This document shows, in pieces, positions 14,521 through 15,966 of a stretch of 15,966 bases of DNA. Within the stretch, counting starts at the first letter, position 1, and every line of letters begins with the position of its first letter. The notes beneath the pieces were generated by a model, which worked only from the letters and a program-made list of their open reading frames with translations, was not told the origin of the DNA and did not search any database. The position numbers were made by a program, and so were the translations under genes. The stretch lies in the NCBI GenBank assembly GCA_964541255.1, contig CAZIPL010000033.1:1-15966 (forward strand), written 5' to 3'. The stretch comes from CAYOSU01 sp964541255 (lineage in GTDB: Bacteria > Bacillota > Clostridia > Christensenellales > CAMQZB01).

Positions 14521-14547
14521 AGCGTCCGCAAAAACGGACGCTTTTTC
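14521..14547 (+). terminator. Rho-independent terminator after hpt
   Basis: AGCGTCCG/CGGACGCT (14521-14528 with 14535-14542) forms a perfect 8-bp GC-rich stem with a CAAAAA loop, followed by TTTTTCTAT. It lies 20 bases past the hpt stop codon. Read on the other strand the tail (TAAGTTTTATTAAT) is weaker, but it may also help stop transcripts from the convergent GNAT gene; I see no better terminator for that gene. Confidence 0.92.
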
Positions 14548-14639
14548 TATAATAATAAGTTATATTTCACAATAATTCTTTGTCTCAGGATTTTATTCGT
14601 TATGCATTGACAATATCGCTTGATCCTAAAAGATGCTTT

Positions 14640-15089
14640 TCAACGTATATTATTCAAAATCTTTGTTTTTAGTTTTAGATTTGTCGCGTCTCGATATCCG
14701 AGCTTTCCGTAGAAATGCTCGTGCAACTCGTCGTTAACGGCGATAAGTTGAACCATCGAAGCGCCCATAGATGAAACTATGTTTTCAAGCTCTGCCATCA
14801 TACTTGTACCAATGCCGCTGTTTTGATGACTCGACGATATAATAATTTCCGCAAGATCATATGAAGTAAGGTCGTCGTATGTTTGAAATCTTCCCATCGC
14901 AAACCCAATCGGCACACCGTCCTCTTCCGCAAGTAAGCAAAATGCATCGGGAGAGCCGAGAACTTGCCATACTCTTTTATAAGTTAATTCACAAGTAAAT
15001 GTTCCGCCAAGACCGTTCCAGTATTCCATATAAAGCGGAATAATCCTTTCTATATCATCTTTTTTCATTTGCCTATACGCAATTCCCAT
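14640..15089 (-). CDS. GNAT family N-acetyltransferase
   Basis: Small acyl-CoA-dependent acetyltransferase of 149 residues; its acceptor is unknown. The fold is visible from the N-terminal strand and helix (YRQMKKDDIERIIPLYMEYW), the middle strand GVPIGFAMGRF, and motif A, IIISSSHQNSGIGTSMM, in which Q89-x-x-G-x-G binds the pyrophosphate of CoA. It ends with FYGKLGYRD (126-134), the usual motif B region. The start at 15089 gives the normal family N-terminus, although the only Shine-Dalgarno candidate (GGTGA) is weak and close, three bases before the ATG. It stands alone on the minus strand, convergent with hpt, with its own promoter at 15193-15222. Resistance, ribosomal-protein or metabolite acetylation all remain possible. 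Confidence 0.85.
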   Translation of the reverse strand: MGIAYRQMKKDDIERIIPLYMEYWNGLGGTFTCELTYKRVWQVLGSPDAFCLLAEEDGVPIGFAMGRFQTYDDLTSYDLAEIIISSSHQNSGIGTSMMAELENIVSSMGASMVQLIAVNDELHEHFYGKLGYRDATNLKLKTKILNNIR

Positions 15090-15192
15090 ATTTCACCACT
15101 ATATATTGAATTTAAATGATTATCCATTGAAAGCCGAATCAATAGAGCTTAAAAGGCGTCTTTTTTGTTTATTCCGAAAAATCTTTGTTTGT

Positions 15193-15222
15193 AGTATAAA
15201 CGAATACTTGCAATTAAGTCAA
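15193..15222 (-). promoter_or_regulatory. Promoter of the GNAT gene
   Basis: On the minus strand TTGACT (15217-15222) lies 18 bases from TATACT (15193-15198). Transcription should start near 15186, giving a leader of about 97 bases in which I see only a weak hairpin (ATTGA/TCAAT near 15125-15142). Confidence 0.72.
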
Positions 15223-15316
15223 TAATACTTACATTGCCGATTGAATTTATCTAAACCATTATCATTGGATTTACAAAATTTTTTTGCTTAACACAAGAAG
15301 ATAAATCAAATCTTTT

Positions 15317-15345
15317 TGATATTATATCACAAAGAAATAATATCA
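15317..15345. repeat. 9-bp perfect inverted repeat
   Basis: TGATATTAT (15317-15325) and ATAATATCA (15337-15345) are perfect inverted copies separated by 11 bases. The left arm is also part of a smaller palindrome, TGATAT-T-ATATCA (15317-15329). It is AT-rich and has no T-tract next to it, so a protein-binding site is more likely than a terminator. Confidence 0.6.
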
Positions 15346-15363
15346 GCTACAATATTTGAATAG

Positions 15364-15398
15364 AAAAACGACGTTCGTTTTAGTTGAACGCCGTTTTT
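15364..15398 (-). terminator. Rho-independent terminator of pckA
   Basis: On the minus strand AAAACGGCGTTC pairs with GAACGTCGTTTT (12 bp with one G-U pair) around a 9-base loop, and the arm runs into TTTTTCTATT. It begins about 20 bases past the pckA stop codon. Confidence 0.9.
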
Positions 15399-15418
15399 AA
15401 ATTTATCGATATTTTTAA

Positions 15419-15966
15419 TTACGCCTTAGGGCCTGCTTTTACAAGAGCCTTTCCTGCTTCATTTGTCGTATACTTTTCGAAGTTCTTAACAAATCTCGAA
15501 GCAAGGTCTTTAGCCTTAACTTCCCACTCTTCGGAATTTGCGTAAGTATCTCTCGGGTCGAGAATTGCGCTGTCAACGCCGTTCAACTCGGTAGGTACTT
15601 CGAAATCGAAATAAGGAATCTTCTTTGTGGGAGCGTTATTGATATCTCCATTCAAAATCGCGTCGATAATTCCGCGCGTATCTTTTATGGAAATTCTCTT
15701 GCCTGTTCCGTTCCAACCTGTATTTACAAGGTAAGCCTTTGCACCGGAAGCTTCCATTTTCTTAACGAGCTCTTCTGCATATTTCGTAGGATGAAGCTCC
15801 AAGAACGCCTGACCGAAGCAAGCCGAGAACGTAGGCGTCGGCTCGGTTATTCCGCGCTCGGTTCCCGCAAGCTTAGCGGTAAATCCGGACAGGAAGTAAT
15901 ATTGAGTCTGTTCGGGAGTAAGAATTGATACGGGAGGCAAAACTCCGAATGCATCGGCAGACAAGA
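15419..15966 (-). CDS. pckA: Phosphoenolpyruvate carboxykinase (ATP), C-terminal part
   Basis: Interconverts oxaloacetate plus ATP with PEP, CO2 and ADP; gluconeogenic, or CO2-fixing in fermenting gut bacteria. Only the last 182 or so residues are in the window, from LSADAFGVLPPVS to the C-terminal KAGPKA; the rest, including the ATP P-loop, lies beyond the right edge. Recognisable segments are FLSGFTAKLAGTERG, EPTPTFSACFGQAF, YLVNTGWNGTGKRISIKDTR and ILDPRDTYAN. These are the ATP-dependent family, not the GTP-dependent one. From memory the sequence is strikingly close to the enteric-type enzyme, but this family is well conserved across phyla, so I do not claim transfer. It ends cleanly with TAA and a strong terminator, so it is the last gene of its transcript. 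Confidence 0.95.
   Translation of the reverse strand, partial: LSADAFGVLPPVSILTPEQTQYYFLSGFTAKLAGTERGITEPTPTFSACFGQAFLELHPTKYAEELVKKMEASGAKAYLVNTGWNGTGKRISIKDTRGIIDAILNGDINNAPTKKIPYFDFEVPTELNGVDSAILDPRDTYANSEEWEVKAKDLASRFVKNFEKYTTNEAGKALVKAGPKA

Larger units (their letters stand above)
15090..15418 (+). other. Intergenic region between the GNAT gene and pckA
   Basis: This 329-base AT-rich stretch has no credible open reading frame on either strand. It holds, from right to left, the pckA terminator (15364-15398), a 9-bp inverted repeat (15317-15345), the GNAT promoter (15193-15222) and a GNAT leader of about 97 bases. A small hairpin, ATCAAA/TTTGAT (15305-15320), overlaps the inverted repeat. 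I see nothing else in it. Confidence 0.75.

Noticed and set aside
14551..14639. Small RNA or terminator formed by AGGAT/ATCCT around 14587-14628
   Set aside because: The arms are only five bases with a loop over 30 bases and no T-tract, so there is no support for a structured RNA.
15148..15170. Possible terminator AAAAG-GCGT-CTTTTTT on the plus strand
   Set aside because: A stem of only five mostly A-T pairs with a 4-base loop is weak, and no plus-strand gene lies upstream within reach.
15419..15966. Horizontal transfer of pckA from an enteric bacterium
   Set aside because: The similarity I recall is high, but the ATP-PEPCK family is conserved across phyla, and base composition here matches the neighbouring genes.

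Overview
The window looks like chromosomal DNA from a low-GC Bacillota of the class Clostridia. The evidence is the paired glgC/glgD ADP-glucose pyrophosphorylase genes, the tilS-hpt pair, a GSI-alpha type glutamine synthetase, the DapL route to diaminopimelate, purine-rich Shine-Dalgarno sites and strong sigma-A type promoters. Almost every base belongs to recognisable housekeeping or central-metabolism genes. I see no phage, transposon, CRISPR, tRNA or rRNA. Both ends of the window cut genes.

Layout: (1) 1-193, minus strand, is an open reading frame fragment that runs off the left edge, has no start codon and abuts a terminator. (2) 264-8348, minus strand, is a five-gene glycogen operon transcribed right to left: glgC, glgD, glgA, glgP and a GH13 glycosidase. 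It has a clear promoter and a hairpin-rich leader at 8349-8466 and a terminator at 202-234. (3) 8560-11918, minus strand, is glnA-dapF-dapL, with a promoter at 11947-11975 and a terminator at 8502-8549. (4) 12061-14501, plus strand, is a LysE-family exporter followed by tilS and hpt. It diverges from glnA through back-to-back promoters and ends at a terminator at 14521-14547. (5) 14640-15089, minus strand, is a GNAT acetyltransferase with its own promoter. (6) 15090-15418 is an intergenic region with a 9-bp inverted repeat. (7) 15419-15966, minus strand, is the C-terminal third of an ATP-dependent PEP carboxykinase.

How the genes work together: GlgC/GlgD make ADP-glucose, GlgA polymerises it, GlgP releases glucose 1-phosphate, and the terminal GH13 enzyme probably hydrolyses the limit dextrins. 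No branching enzyme (glgB) is present here. GlnA assimilates ammonia, and DapL and DapF make LL- and then meso-diaminopimelate for lysine and peptidoglycan. The divergent LysE-type exporter may vent an excess amino acid, though its substrate is not known. TilS makes lysidine in tRNA-Ile(CAU) and Hpt salvages purines.

I did not find a convincing new system. The points most worth checking are: a GlgA whose conserved ADP-glucose-binding lysine is alanine; three operon junctions that share the same TGATATG stop/restart and lack a Shine-Dalgarno; the shared glnA/LysE divergent control region; the structured glgC leader; and the left-edge fragment, which may be an assembly chimera.
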